From LMUY01 sp965199555 (GTDB taxonomy: Bacteria > Pseudomonadota > Alphaproteobacteria > Acetobacterales > Acetobacteraceae), in contig CBDASJ010000006.1 of the NCBI GenBank assembly GCA_965199555.1, forward strand, positions 860,331 to 924,330: a DNA stretch of 64,000 nucleotides, in the 5' to 3' direction. The position numbers and the translations under genes were made by a program. This document shows, in pieces, positions 43,974 through 51,465 of the stretch. Every line of letters begins with the position of its first letter. Position 1 is the first letter of the stretch. Under the pieces are notes generated by a model. The model saw only the letters and a list, made by a program, of their open reading frames with translations. It ran no database searches and had not been told where the DNA came from.

Positions 43974-44012
43974 AAAACAAAAGCCCGCCGCTCGTGTGCC
44001 GAGCCGGCGGGC
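43974..44012 (-). terminator. Rho-independent terminator (minus strand)
   Basis: On the minus strand GCCCGCCG...CGGCGGGC (arms 44005-44012 and 43983-43990) is followed by TTTTGTTTT. It lies between the 44041 gene and the Toprim gene, so it either ends the upstream transcript or attenuates the Toprim gene, whose start is 12 nt beyond. Confidence 0.75.
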
Positions 44013-44040
44013 GAAGGTGGGCTGGCGTGTTGTGGGACGT

Positions 44041-44565
44041 TCAGTGCGCCGTGGCCGAGGGGGTCGCGACCCCGGCGCCGTCACCATCGCCGACCGGCTC
44101 GCCTCTGACCATGGCCGGTTCGCCGCCGGGAAGCGCCGATTGCGCGACGCCTGTGTCGGCGTCGAAGGCCGAGTCGAGCGCGCCCTGCAGCCAGTGATCG
44201 CAGTCGAGCCACGCGAGAGTCCGACGCTGGCCGAGGTCGATCAGCTGCGCGCCACCACCGAAGCCGTCGAGGCGATGCCGTGAGCAGGTCGGCGCCCAGG
44301 TGAAGCCCCACCGGCCGGTGAGGTCGAACGCCTCGGCGCAGGCGAGCACGAAGGCGATGACGTGTTCGGGGTCGCCCTGACCGTCGCCATCGCTGATGTA
44401 AAGGACGCCGGGGCTCGCCAAATCAACGACCGCGTCAAAGCCATAAGGCGAGTCATCATCATCGGGTTCGTCCCGCATCGTGTCGAGCAGCGCGAGAGCG
44501 GCGGTGGCGCGATCGGCCGAGCCGAGGTCGAAGGCGCAGGAGAACTGCGTGAAGTAGTCGGCCAT
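44041..44565 (-). CDS. Conserved hypothetical element protein
   Basis: A 174-aa acidic protein (FTQFSCAFDLGSADRATAALALLDTMRDEPDDDDSPYGFDAVV...GVLYISDGDGQGDPEHVIAFVLACAEAFDLTGRWGFTWAPTCSRHRLDGFGGGAQLIDLG). AGGAGG is 5 nt before ATG 44565. A domain was not recognised. It belongs with the ParB/DUF932 gene block of ICE backbones. Confidence 0.7.
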   Translation of the reverse strand: MADYFTQFSCAFDLGSADRATAALALLDTMRDEPDDDDSPYGFDAVVDLASPGVLYISDGDGQGDPEHVIAFVLACAEAFDLTGRWGFTWAPTCSRHRLDGFGGGAQLIDLGQRRTLAWLDCDHWLQGALDSAFDADTGVAQSALPGGEPAMVRGEPVGDGDGAGVATPSATAH

Positions 44566-44588
44566 GTTCGCCTCCTGAAATGGGAACA

Positions 44589-44606
44589 CCCGGCACGTCG
44601 GCCGGG
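44589..44606 (-). promoter_or_regulatory. Small leader hairpin
   Basis: CCCGGC (44589-44594) / GCCGGG (44601-44606) stem, about 24 nt upstream of ATG 44565. Possible translational element or part of the 3' end of parB. Confidence 0.3.
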
Positions 44607-44623
44607 CGTGAGGGAGAAAGGGT

Positions 44624-44647
44624 GCGGGGCGACCGAGGCCGCCCCGC
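44624..44647 (-). terminator. Hairpin downstream of parB
   Basis: GCGGGGCG (44624-44631) / CGCCCCGC (44640-44647) is a perfect 8-bp stem 10 nt after the parB stop. On the minus strand it is followed by CCTTTCT, only weakly T-rich, so termination is plausible but not certain. Confidence 0.4.
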
Positions 44648-44657
44648 GAGGGTCGCG

Positions 44658-46766
44658 CTATTCCGCAGCGATGGCGTGCGCGGGCTCGAAGTCCCGGTCG
44701 AACGCCTCAGCCTCGGACGGCTCCGCCTCGTCGGCCTCGACCGGCTCCTTGGCTTCGATCGCCTCGTCGATTCCGACCGCCTCGGCAGCGTCGGCCGGCT
44801 CGGGCAACGCGTGGCCGGGAGTGCGCAGCGGCTCGGGAAGCCAGCCCGACCCGGCGAGCAGCGTTTCGGCTTCGGTCGCCATCTCCACCTTCTTGAGGTG
44901 CTCAATGCGGTCCGCCGCTCGCTCGCCCTTGCCCTCGGCGACCGCCTGTAGGATGCGCCCCTTGGTGACCCGGCCGAGGAAGTTGGCGGCGGTCGGCGTC
45001 CAGCTCTCGGCCATGTCGAGGTTGACCGCCTGCGCGAGCCGGTCGGCGTGCGCGAAGGCGCGGGGCCGCCGGTTCCAGGCCTCGTGGACCGCGTTCACGC
45101 TGAGCGACACGCAATGAGCGAACAGCGCATCGCGGTTGCAGGTGTCGAACGTCTCCAGCGCGTCCCAGAGATCGCCCGACTCCTTGGGCAGCACGGACCG
45201 CCATGCCTGGTGCCGTTCGTCGAGCGCGCGGGCGAGCGGAGTGTCGTTCAACCCCGGTGCCTGGCTCCCGAACTGGACGCTCTTGAGGTCGAGCTCCAGG
45301 CAGGTATCCGAGCGGTAGCTGTAGAACACGCCCAGCGCGAGCGCGTGCAGGCCGGCCAGGAACGCCACGTCGGGCCGTCCACCAAGCGCATGGCGCAGCG
45401 CCAGCGTGCGGTGCGCGGTCAGCTCGGTCAGCAGCCGGTCGGGGATCGGCCGCAGTCCTTCGTCCTCCTCCGGCTCGGCCGGGGCGGCGGTGGCGTAGAT
45501 GGCCTCGTCGTCCTCGGTTTGGGCAGCGGCAGCGTAGGCCGGGGCCTCGTCCGTCCCGATCTCCACATCCGGCTCGGGTTCGGCCGGGAGTTCGTCCTCC
45601 GGCCGGACGTAACCGCGCTCGACGCGCAGCGAACCGTCGGCGGCGATGCTGACGAACGCGCCGGCGCGGGTGACCTCGTCGGCCTTGAACACGATCGGCC
45701 GGGCGGTGAGCGCTTCGATCGCAGTCTCGAGTTCGGCCATGCGCTGGTCCTGCTCGTCGGTCAGCTCCTCAGCCTCGGCCGCTGCCGTCTCGATGTCGTC
45801 GACCTCCTGCTGGAGGGCGGCGAGCGTCGCCTCCTCCGCGTCGGTCAGCGGCACGGTCTCGCCGCGCAGCTGGCGCAAGCCGTAGCTGTGGCCGTAGGCG
45901 AAGTCGGGCGCGACCTCGACCCACTTCCAACCCTCCGCCCCGATCGTGACGGCAGCCTCGTTGAGCTTTTCCGCCACCATCATGTCGACCAGGCTGACGT
46001 CCTGCAGCCAGCCGCCGCCATCCCCTTGGAACAGGTCGTTCAGGATCGTGCTACCCGCCTCCTCGTAAGCGGCGACGCCGATGAACTGCGCCCGCTTGTC
46101 GGACGCGCGCACCGCACCCTCGGTCAGCATCCGCCGGATGGCGTAGGGCTGCTTGTCGTAGGACTGGCACAGCCGCTCGAACACCTGCTCCTGGCGCTCA
46201 TGGTCGCCGTTGACGGTGAACGCCATCAACTGGTCGAGCGTCATGCCGTCCTCGGCATAGACGTCGAGCAGCTTGGGGCTGACCGACGCCAGCCGCAGCC
46301 GCTGCTTCACGACCGCGACCGAGACGAACTGGTTCGCCGCGATCTCCTCCTCGGACTGGCCCTTGGCGCGAAGCGCGAGGAAAGCGCGGAACTGGTCGAG
46401 CGGGTGCAACGGGGCGCGCTGCACGTTCTCGGCGAGGCTGTCCTCCTCGGCGAGCCCGCCTTCACGCACGACGCAGGGGACCGGCGCGGTCTTCGCCAGC
46501 CGCCGCTGCTTCACCAGCAGCGCGAGCGCGCGGTAGCGGCGACCGCCGGCGGGGATCTCGAACATGCCGGTCTCCGCGCCGGCTTCGTCAACGACGGCGC
46601 GCACGCTCAGGCCCATGAGCAGGCCGCGGCGCGCGATGTCCTCGGCGAGCTCCTCGATCGAGACGCCCGCCTTGACGTGGCGGACGTTGGACTGGCTCAG
46701 CAGGAGCTTGTCGAACGGGATGTCGCGCGAGGACGACAGGGTGATCTTCTGGACTGCTTTGGCCAC
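44658..46766 (-). CDS. parB: ParB/RepB/Spo0J family protein, long ICE type
   Basis: A 702-aa protein. The ParB N-domain comprises SSRDIPFDKLLLSQSNVRHVK, a nuclease-like/CTP-fold motif GMFEIPAGGRRYRALALLVKQ (residues near 70-90) and ENVQRAPLHPLDQFRAFLAL. Next is the HTH (EEIAANQFVSVAVVKQRLRLASVSPKLLD). A Glu-rich coiled coil (about 320-370) and a long acidic C-terminus follow. It is far larger than plasmid ParB and typical of alphaproteobacterial ICEs, where it may act in partition and transcription. GTG 46766 has GGAG upstream; a repeated hairpin leader abuts it. Confidence 0.9.
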   Translation of the reverse strand: MAKAVQKITLSSSRDIPFDKLLLSQSNVRHVKAGVSIEELAEDIARRGLLMGLSVRAVVDEAGAETGMFEIPAGGRRYRALALLVKQRRLAKTAPVPCVVREGGLAEEDSLAENVQRAPLHPLDQFRAFLALRAKGQSEEEIAANQFVSVAVVKQRLRLASVSPKLLDVYAEDGMTLDQLMAFTVNGDHERQEQVFERLCQSYDKQPYAIRRMLTEGAVRASDKRAQFIGVAAYEEAGSTILNDLFQGDGGGWLQDVSLVDMMVAEKLNEAAVTIGAEGWKWVEVAPDFAYGHSYGLRQLRGETVPLTDAEEATLAALQQEVDDIETAAAEAEELTDEQDQRMAELETAIEALTARPIVFKADEVTRAGAFVSIAADGSLRVERGYVRPEDELPAEPEPDVEIGTDEAPAYAAAAQTEDDEAIYATAAPAEPEEDEGLRPIPDRLLTELTAHRTLALRHALGGRPDVAFLAGLHALALGVFYSYRSDTCLELDLKSVQFGSQAPGLNDTPLARALDERHQAWRSVLPKESGDLWDALETFDTCNRDALFAHCVSLSVNAVHEAWNRRPRAFAHADRLAQAVNLDMAESWTPTAANFLGRVTKGRILQAVAEGKGERAADRIEHLKKVEMATEAETLLAGSGWLPEPLRTPGHALPEPADAAEAVGIDEAIEAKEPVEADEAEPSEAEAFDRDFEPAHAIAAE

Positions 46767-46776
46767 GGTAGTTCTC

Positions 46777-46823
46777 CGTGACGGGCGGCCGGGAGCCTCT
46801 CTCTCGACCCTCAACCCGTCACG
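46777..46823 (-). promoter_or_regulatory. Repeated hairpin leader, copy at parB
   Basis: CGTGACGGG (46777-46785) pairs perfectly with CCCGTCACG (46815-46823). Of the 37 nt at 46787-46823, 36 are identical to 48610-48646 at the DUF932 gene. The stem ends at the GGAG ribosome site of parB, so it is placed to control translation. Confidence 0.55.
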
Positions 46824-46907
46824 AAACTCCGGCCCACCTCTTCCTCTAGGGAAGCGATGAGCCGGAAAGTCGGAGAACCGGAAGGACCCGGACCCGGAAA
46901 GGCGGGC

Positions 46908-47363
46908 TTACGGTTCTACGTCCTGCCCGACGGCGAGCGGCGGAAGGGCGAACTCTGCCGCATCGAAGTGGGCGAGGATCGCTTCCACCGAGCCGAGACG
47001 CTCGACCGTCGCGCGGTCGACGAACACGCGGTCGCCCTCGTCGGCGTCGTAGCTTCGGGGGTCGCCGGAGCCGTCGAAGACAACGCGCTCAGCGCCCCAT
47101 TCGCCGCCATAGCCGCCGGACCGGCGAATGTAAGGGACGCGGTGCTCGCGGCACCACGCCTCCAACTCCTCGAACATGCCCCAGGCGACCTCGTGCGCGT
47201 AGAGCTGGAGCGGCTCGCTCGGCGTGAGCTGGGACGGCTCGAACGGCTCGCCGTCCCACTCGGTCGAGAGCCCTTCGTCGCCGATGAGCTGCGTGAGTTC
47301 GTGGAGCTGAGCGGCGGTGACGATGCCGCCCAGCGCGATTGATGCTGAGACGCGATCGGCCAT
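46908..47363 (-). CDS. Conserved hypothetical element protein
   Basis: A 151-aa acidic protein (IGDEGLSTEWDGEPFEPSQLTPSEPLQLYAHEVAWGMFEELEAWCREHRVPYIRRSGGYGGEWGAERVVFDG). Not recognised beyond its recurrence beside DUF932 genes. It lies 11 nt downstream of the DUF932 stop and is probably co-translated. Confidence 0.65.
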   Translation of the reverse strand: MADRVSASIALGGIVTAAQLHELTQLIGDEGLSTEWDGEPFEPSQLTPSEPLQLYAHEVAWGMFEELEAWCREHRVPYIRRSGGYGGEWGAERVVFDGSGDPRSYDADEGDRVFVDRATVERLGSVEAILAHFDAAEFALPPLAVGQDVEP

Positions 47364-47374
47364 GATCCCCTCCC

Positions 47375-48589
47375 TTACGCTGCCGCCGACAGGAGCTTGG
47401 CGGCCTTGGCCTCCAGCTCCAGCCGGGCGTCCTGATGCGGGCGGGTGCGCGCGAGCGCGGTGATGCCCTGCACGAAGTCGAACACGCTCTCCGGCGGCCG
47501 ACCCTCCTCGGCCAGCACCGTGGCGATGATCTTCTCGGTCTCTGGGCGCGAGAAGCCGCGCTTGCGCAGGAAGGTCTCGCGATCCTCGTCCTTCCTCGCA
47601 ACGATCGCTTCGCGCGCGGCGCGGATGCCGGCCATGAACGGCATGGGCGAGCTGTCGGCGAACCGGGTAAGCGCCGGCGCGGCCTGGTGCGCGAAGCGGT
47701 GGCCGGCAAACTTGCTATGCCGGATCGAGATCTCCTCGAACCCTTCCGCACCCCAGATGTTGCGGTTCATGCACACCGCGCGAAGGTAGAAGCTCGCGAT
47801 CCCGAGCGTCTTGGAGCCGACCTCGCTGTTCCAGGCGTAGAAGCCGCGGAAGTAGAGGTCCGGATCGCCATTGGGCAGCCGCCCGGCCTCGATCGGGTGG
47901 GCGTCGTCGACCAGGAACAGGAAGACATCGCGGTCGGAGGCATAGAGTGTTGTGGTGTCCTTGGTCACCTCGACATACGGGTTGTGCGTCATGGTCGACC
48001 AGTCGAGCAGGCCCGGCACCTTCCAGCGCGTGTCGCCGGCGCCGTTCCCAGCGATGCGCATCACCGCCTCGACCAGCTCGTGATCCCAGATGCGTCCGTA
48101 ATCCGGGCCGGTGACGGCGCGCAGCTCGACCCGGCCGTCATCGGCTTCGAGCGTTTTCACCAGCTCGGCGCGGTGGGACAGCAGCCCGTGCTGGAGGTTG
48201 ATGCCGGCGAGCGGCGCCGGAAGCTGACGCAGGTAGCTGGCAGGCGCGCCGACGAGGCTGCACAGCTGGCCATAAGACCAGTGGGTGGGCGCGATCGGCT
48301 CGGCACGGCCGGGCACGATCAGCGTCAGGCGCTCGGCGTCATCGCGATTAGCCTCGACCCGGAGCGACTTGGTCTCGACGGTGCGGGCCGTCGCGCGCTC
48401 GGCGCGGCCGCGGACGGCCGCGTGCAGTTCGGTCAGCGAGAGATAACGCTCGTCGTCGGGACGGCTGAACCACTCGGAAGAGACGCGACCGATCCGCTGG
48501 CCGCGGCTGATGTCGACCTTATAGGCGCCGGTTGCGGGCGGGGCGGAGCCCGCCGGCTCGGCGTGGCGGGAAGGCAGGGTCTGAAGCAT
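47375..48589 (-). CDS. DUF932 domain protein
   Basis: A 404-aa protein of the phage/plasmid DUF932 family: LTLIVPGRAEPIAPTHWSYGQLCSLVGAPASYLRQLPAPLAGINLQHGL, TGPDYGRIWDHELVEAV and YASDRDVFLFLVDD. These are encoded on conjugative elements; function unknown. ATG 48589 has GGAG 8 nt upstream. It has a leader hairpin shared with parB. Confidence 0.9.
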   Translation of the reverse strand: MLQTLPSRHAEPAGSAPPATGAYKVDISRGQRIGRVSSEWFSRPDDERYLSLTELHAAVRGRAERATARTVETKSLRVEANRDDAERLTLIVPGRAEPIAPTHWSYGQLCSLVGAPASYLRQLPAPLAGINLQHGLLSHRAELVKTLEADDGRVELRAVTGPDYGRIWDHELVEAVMRIAGNGAGDTRWKVPGLLDWSTMTHNPYVEVTKDTTTLYASDRDVFLFLVDDAHPIEAGRLPNGDPDLYFRGFYAWNSEVGSKTLGIASFYLRAVCMNRNIWGAEGFEEISIRHSKFAGHRFAHQAAPALTRFADSSPMPFMAGIRAAREAIVARKDEDRETFLRKRGFSRPETEKIIATVLAEEGRPPESVFDFVQGITALARTRPHQDARLELEAKAAKLLSAAA

Positions 48590-48601
48590 GGGAGGTCTCC
48601 G

Positions 48602-48646
48602 GACGGGCTGGCCGGGAGCCTTTCTCTCGACCCTCAACCCGTCACG
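48602..48646 (-). promoter_or_regulatory. Repeated hairpin leader, copy at DUF932
   Basis: GACGGG (48602-48607) pairs with CCCGTC (48638-48643), 13 nt before the DUF932 ATG. The 37-nt block 48610-48646 differs from the parB leader by one base. A second hairpin, CGGCCGAG/CTCGGCCG (48708-48715 / 48724-48731), lies further upstream. Confidence 0.55.
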
Positions 48647-48818
48647 GCGACAGCCGCGGCCCTCTCCCTCTCGGGGCGTTGCGGGGCAAAGCGCCCGCAG
48701 AAGGGGTCGGCCGAGACACAAGACTCGGCCGCAGCGGAAGGCTTTCCCCTCCACGTTTCGGCCTGCCTGAACTACGGTTGCCTGCGGAAGCGTAACTCAG
48801 CCTGGGCGAATGGGGCGG

Positions 48819-49412
48819 ATGTGCAACGACTACGAGCAGCATGTGAAATGGCGCGAATACTGCGAGATGATGCAGGCCCTCGAGCTTGGCGTGCCCACCG
48901 ATCAGAGCGAGCGCGACCTCCCGCAGGCGGACGACATTCGGATCAACGACCTCGGTCCGGTGATGCGCGCGGCGGGAAACGGAATCGAGCTGACGCCGAT
49001 GAAGTTCGGGTTTCCGCCAGCAAGTCCGAAGGGCGGCCCGGTCTTCAACTTCCGGTCTGAAGGGCGGCGGTTCGACAAGAGCCAGCGCTGCCTGATCCCG
49101 GCGTCCGCCTTCTTCGAGTTCACCGGCTCGAAGTATCCGAAGACCAAGCACCGATTCACGCTCAAAGATGCACCGTTCCCGGCCATCGCCGGTTTGTGGC
49201 GCGAGGGTGCGGGTAATCAGCCTGCTTCTTTCACCATGCTGACGACGGAGCCTGGGGATGATGTCGCTCCCTACCACAACCGCCAGATCGTTATCCTGCG
49301 ACCCGAGCAGTGGAGCGCCTGGATCGACCTCAGTCGACCGGAGGCCGAGTTGCTTCGGCCGCTGCCGGCGGGTTCCTTGAGCGTCGAGACCGTCAGGGTC
49401 GGCAAGGATTGA
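48819..49412 (+). CDS. SOS-response-associated peptidase (SRAP, HMCES/YedK-like)
   Basis: A 197-aa protein that crosslinks abasic sites in single-stranded DNA through Cys2. The SRAP fold shows MCNDYEQ, FNFRSEGRRFDKSQRCLIPASAFFEF and PYHNRQIVIL (active His). ATG 48810 is open, but only ATG 48819 exposes cysteine at position 2, which the chemistry requires. The 112-aa gene follows with a 4-nt overlap. Confidence 0.92.
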   Translation: MCNDYEQHVKWREYCEMMQALELGVPTDQSERDLPQADDIRINDLGPVMRAAGNGIELTPMKFGFPPASPKGGPVFNFRSEGRRFDKSQRCLIPASAFFEFTGSKYPKTKHRFTLKDAPFPAIAGLWREGAGNQPASFTMLTTEPGDDVAPYHNRQIVILRPEQWSAWIDLSRPEAELLRPLPAGSLSVETVRVGKD

Positions 49413-49747
49413 GCGAGGGCGCACCGCAGCACCCGCGCACGCCGGACGGGCGCTACTTCGTCGTGCGTGGACGGCTATGGCGAACCAGCAACCCTGCTTC
49501 GAGCGAGGACGTACGGGAACTGCTCGTCGGAGACCTGATGGCGGCCAGGCGCGCTGTCAGGAGCGCCGCAGCGGATGCAAAGGCCCTGGCAGAAGCCCGG
49601 CGCTCAGCCGACGTGGCCAAGCGGGCGCTGGGCGAACGCGGGCCGGTCTGGTGGGACGACGGGGCGCCCGACTACAACCGCCACCTCGCGCGGAACACGC
49701 CTTACGCGGCTTGGTTCGCGTCCGTGGACCAGGACGGAAAAACGTAG
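49409..49747 (+). CDS. Conserved partner protein of SRAP
   Basis: A 112-aa basic helical protein: TPDGRYFVVRGRLWRTSNPASSEDVRELLVGDLMAARRAVRSAAADAKALAEARRSADVAKRALGERGPVWWDDGAPDYNRHLARNTPYAAW. The ending is strongly conserved in my recollection of homologues near SRAP genes. TTG 49409 overlaps the SRAP stop (TTGA). Likely DNA-related, function unknown. Confidence 0.65.
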   Translation: MSEGAPQHPRTPDGRYFVVRGRLWRTSNPASSEDVRELLVGDLMAARRAVRSAAADAKALAEARRSADVAKRALGERGPVWWDDGAPDYNRHLARNTPYAAWFASVDQDGKT

Positions 49748-49778
49748 AGCCGTGTTCGCGGCTTTCCGTATCGCCGGA

Positions 49779-50346
49779 TCAGCGGAAGTTTCGGGGCGTG
49801 ACCCGGATGCTCTGATCGCGGTCGAAGCGAAGGTCCGGATTGTAGTCCTCCTTGGCGCGACGCGCGACGTCGCGGCCGCGCGGGTTCGGGCCACCGCCGC
49901 CTTGACCCTCGTCGGCGCGGCCGTGCGGCACGCGAACGCTCCCGCCATCGCTGGCCCCGACCTTCCGGAGCACGTCCGACAGGTCGACGATTCGATCGGC
50001 GATGGGCGGCGCCGGCGATGTCGAGGACGAGCCCATCAGGCGGGTCGGCCGCGACGAGCGGCGCGTACCGCAGCGCCCAGACCGCAAGCCGCTCCAGGCC
50101 GGCGAGATCGGCCGCCACGTCCGCCTCGAAGACGGTGATCTGCGGATGCATCGCCTGGGCGACCGCAACCGTCAGGCCGGGGTTGAGGCCGAGCGTCAGG
50201 GCGGCGGCGTCGGCCGCGTGGATCAGCCGACGGGAACCTTCGCGACGGGCGACGATGAGCGGCCTATCCGGCGGCGGCGCGTCTGACGTCCGCCTGAGCC
50301 GGTCGGTCGGCCAAGTCGGCAGCCAGACGGAGACGACCCGTCTCAT
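49779..50346 (-). pseudogene. imuB'-'dnaE2 deletion fusion
   Basis: From ATG 50346 the frame reads ImuB (RRVVSVWLPTWPTDRLRR...HAADAAALTLGLNPGLTVAVAQAMHP...YAPLVAADPPDGLVLDIAGAAH), then loses homology at about 50006. From there another frame reads IADRIVDLSDVLRK ... GRADEGQGGGGPNPRGRD ... RVTPRNFR, the C-terminus of the error-prone polymerase DnaE2. The rest of imuB and nearly all of dnaE2 are gone, and the junction is out of frame, so no mutasome polymerase is made from here. Confidence 0.75.
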
Positions 50347-51025
50347 CGCAGGCCTCCACGGTCCAGAGGGCGGGCTCCGCGCCGCGGCAGCGGAGAAGCT
50401 CAAGGCGCCATCGCGGGTCGCCGACCCCCGGCACGCCATCGGCGGGCGGAACCGCCGGCAGCGCGCTCAGCCGCCACCGCGTCGCGGCTACGGTCCCGGT
50501 CAGCTCCGGCTCGGCGCGACCGTCCCACCGCCGCAACACGAACACGGTCACGCCCGAGGCTTCGGCGGCGAGCTGGAGGCGACGGCTGGCGGTCAAGGTG
50601 AGCCGTGTCGTCTCGGCGACGACGCCGGCGAGGCCGCGGTGGCGCGCTCCATCCTCGGCGACCGGCAGGACATGCTCCTCCTTGCCCGTCTCGGCGTAGA
50701 TCAGCCGGTCGGGATGTAGGCCGGCTCCGGCGAGCCCCGGCGCGAACAGGTCACGCGCCTTGAGCACCCACAAGACCGAGCCCTTAGCGCGGGCGAGGAC
50801 GGCTGCAGCGAATAGCGCGGGGGCTGCCCCATGCGCGAGATCGGCGCCGGCACCGACAACCTCGTGAAGCGCGCCGCGCGACAAGCCGCCGTCGGGGAGG
50901 TGGTCGTCAATGACCGGCACGCCGAGCCTGAGGCCGGCGATCCGACGCGAGCGGCTGCCCTGCTCCAGGTGAGCGATCCTGGCGCGAAGGTCGTTGACGA
51001 CACGGCTTTGCTCGACTGCGCGCAT
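50264..51025 (-). CDS. imuA: Translesion synthesis accessory protein ImuA
   Basis: A 253-aa RecA-like accessory of the ImuA-ImuB-DnaE2 mutasome: LRLGVPVIDDHLPDGGLSRGALHEVVG, then APALFAAAVLARAKGSVLWVLKARDLFAPGLAGAGLHPDRLIYAE. It appears full length, although its partners are deleted. Its 3' end overlaps imuB' by 83 nt. A LexA box lies 30 bp upstream. Confidence 0.88.
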   Translation of the reverse strand: MRAVEQSRVVNDLRARIAHLEQGSRSRRIAGLRLGVPVIDDHLPDGGLSRGALHEVVGAGADLAHGAAPALFAAAVLARAKGSVLWVLKARDLFAPGLAGAGLHPDRLIYAETGKEEHVLPVAEDGARHRGLAGVVAETTRLTLTASRRLQLAAEASGVTVFVLRRWDGRAEPELTGTVAATRWRLSALPAVPPADGVPGVGDPRWRLELLRCRGAEPALWTVEACDETGRLRLAADLADRPAQADVRRAAAG

Positions 51026-51054
51026 ACACTCCTGACGGGTCGGACGACTCCCAT

Positions 51055-51069
51055 GTTCATGATATGTTC
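51055..51069. promoter_or_regulatory. LexA box, alphaproteobacterial type
   Basis: GTTC (51055-51058), seven bases, GTTC (51066-51069): the exact GTTC-N7-GTTC direct repeat bound by alphaproteobacterial LexA. It stands 30-44 bp upstream of imuA, which is a typical SOS target. Confidence 0.8.
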
Positions 51070-51177
51070 CCCCATGCTCTGAGGAGTCAATCTGTCACAC
51101 GTCGGGGCGACCCAGCCCTTGTCGATTAATGGCCTGATACCTAACTCTGTGACGGTGACACTGTTATAGAGGCTGGC

Positions 51178-51465
51178 GTGGAGCAGTTCGAGGCCGTCCG
51201 GCAGATTGCGGAGGCGCTGAACGGCGGAAATCGCAGCGGCCGGAGCGCAAGGCTGGCTCGGTTGATGGGATCGAGCGTCGCCACCGTGCGCTCGTGGGGG
51301 GCGGCGGGCGCCAGCGAGGGGCGCAAACGCGCGCTGAGCCCCTCGGCGCGACGATTGCTTTTCCTCTTCCTGGCTCTGCACGAGGGCGGCCACGATCTCG
51401 ACCGCTTGCGGTCGATCGCGCGCCGGCTCGAACGAGAGTATCTCGGCGATGAAGAAGACGAGTAA
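51178..51465 (+). CDS. Small HTH protein preceding caspase gene
   Basis: A 95-aa protein. SARLARLMGSSVATVRSWGAAG (residues about 23-44) is a helix-turn-helix. The C-terminus is amphipathic and charged (LHEGGHDLDRLRSIARRLEREYLGDEEDE). GTG 51178 has AGAGG 5 nt upstream. It overlaps the caspase gene by 17 nt, so the two are coupled. Probable regulator or DNA-sensing partner; not assignable to a named family. Confidence 0.65.
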   Translation: MEQFEAVRQIAEALNGGNRSGRSARLARLMGSSVATVRSWGAAGASEGRKRALSPSARRLLFLFLALHEGGHDLDRLRSIARRLEREYLGDEEDE

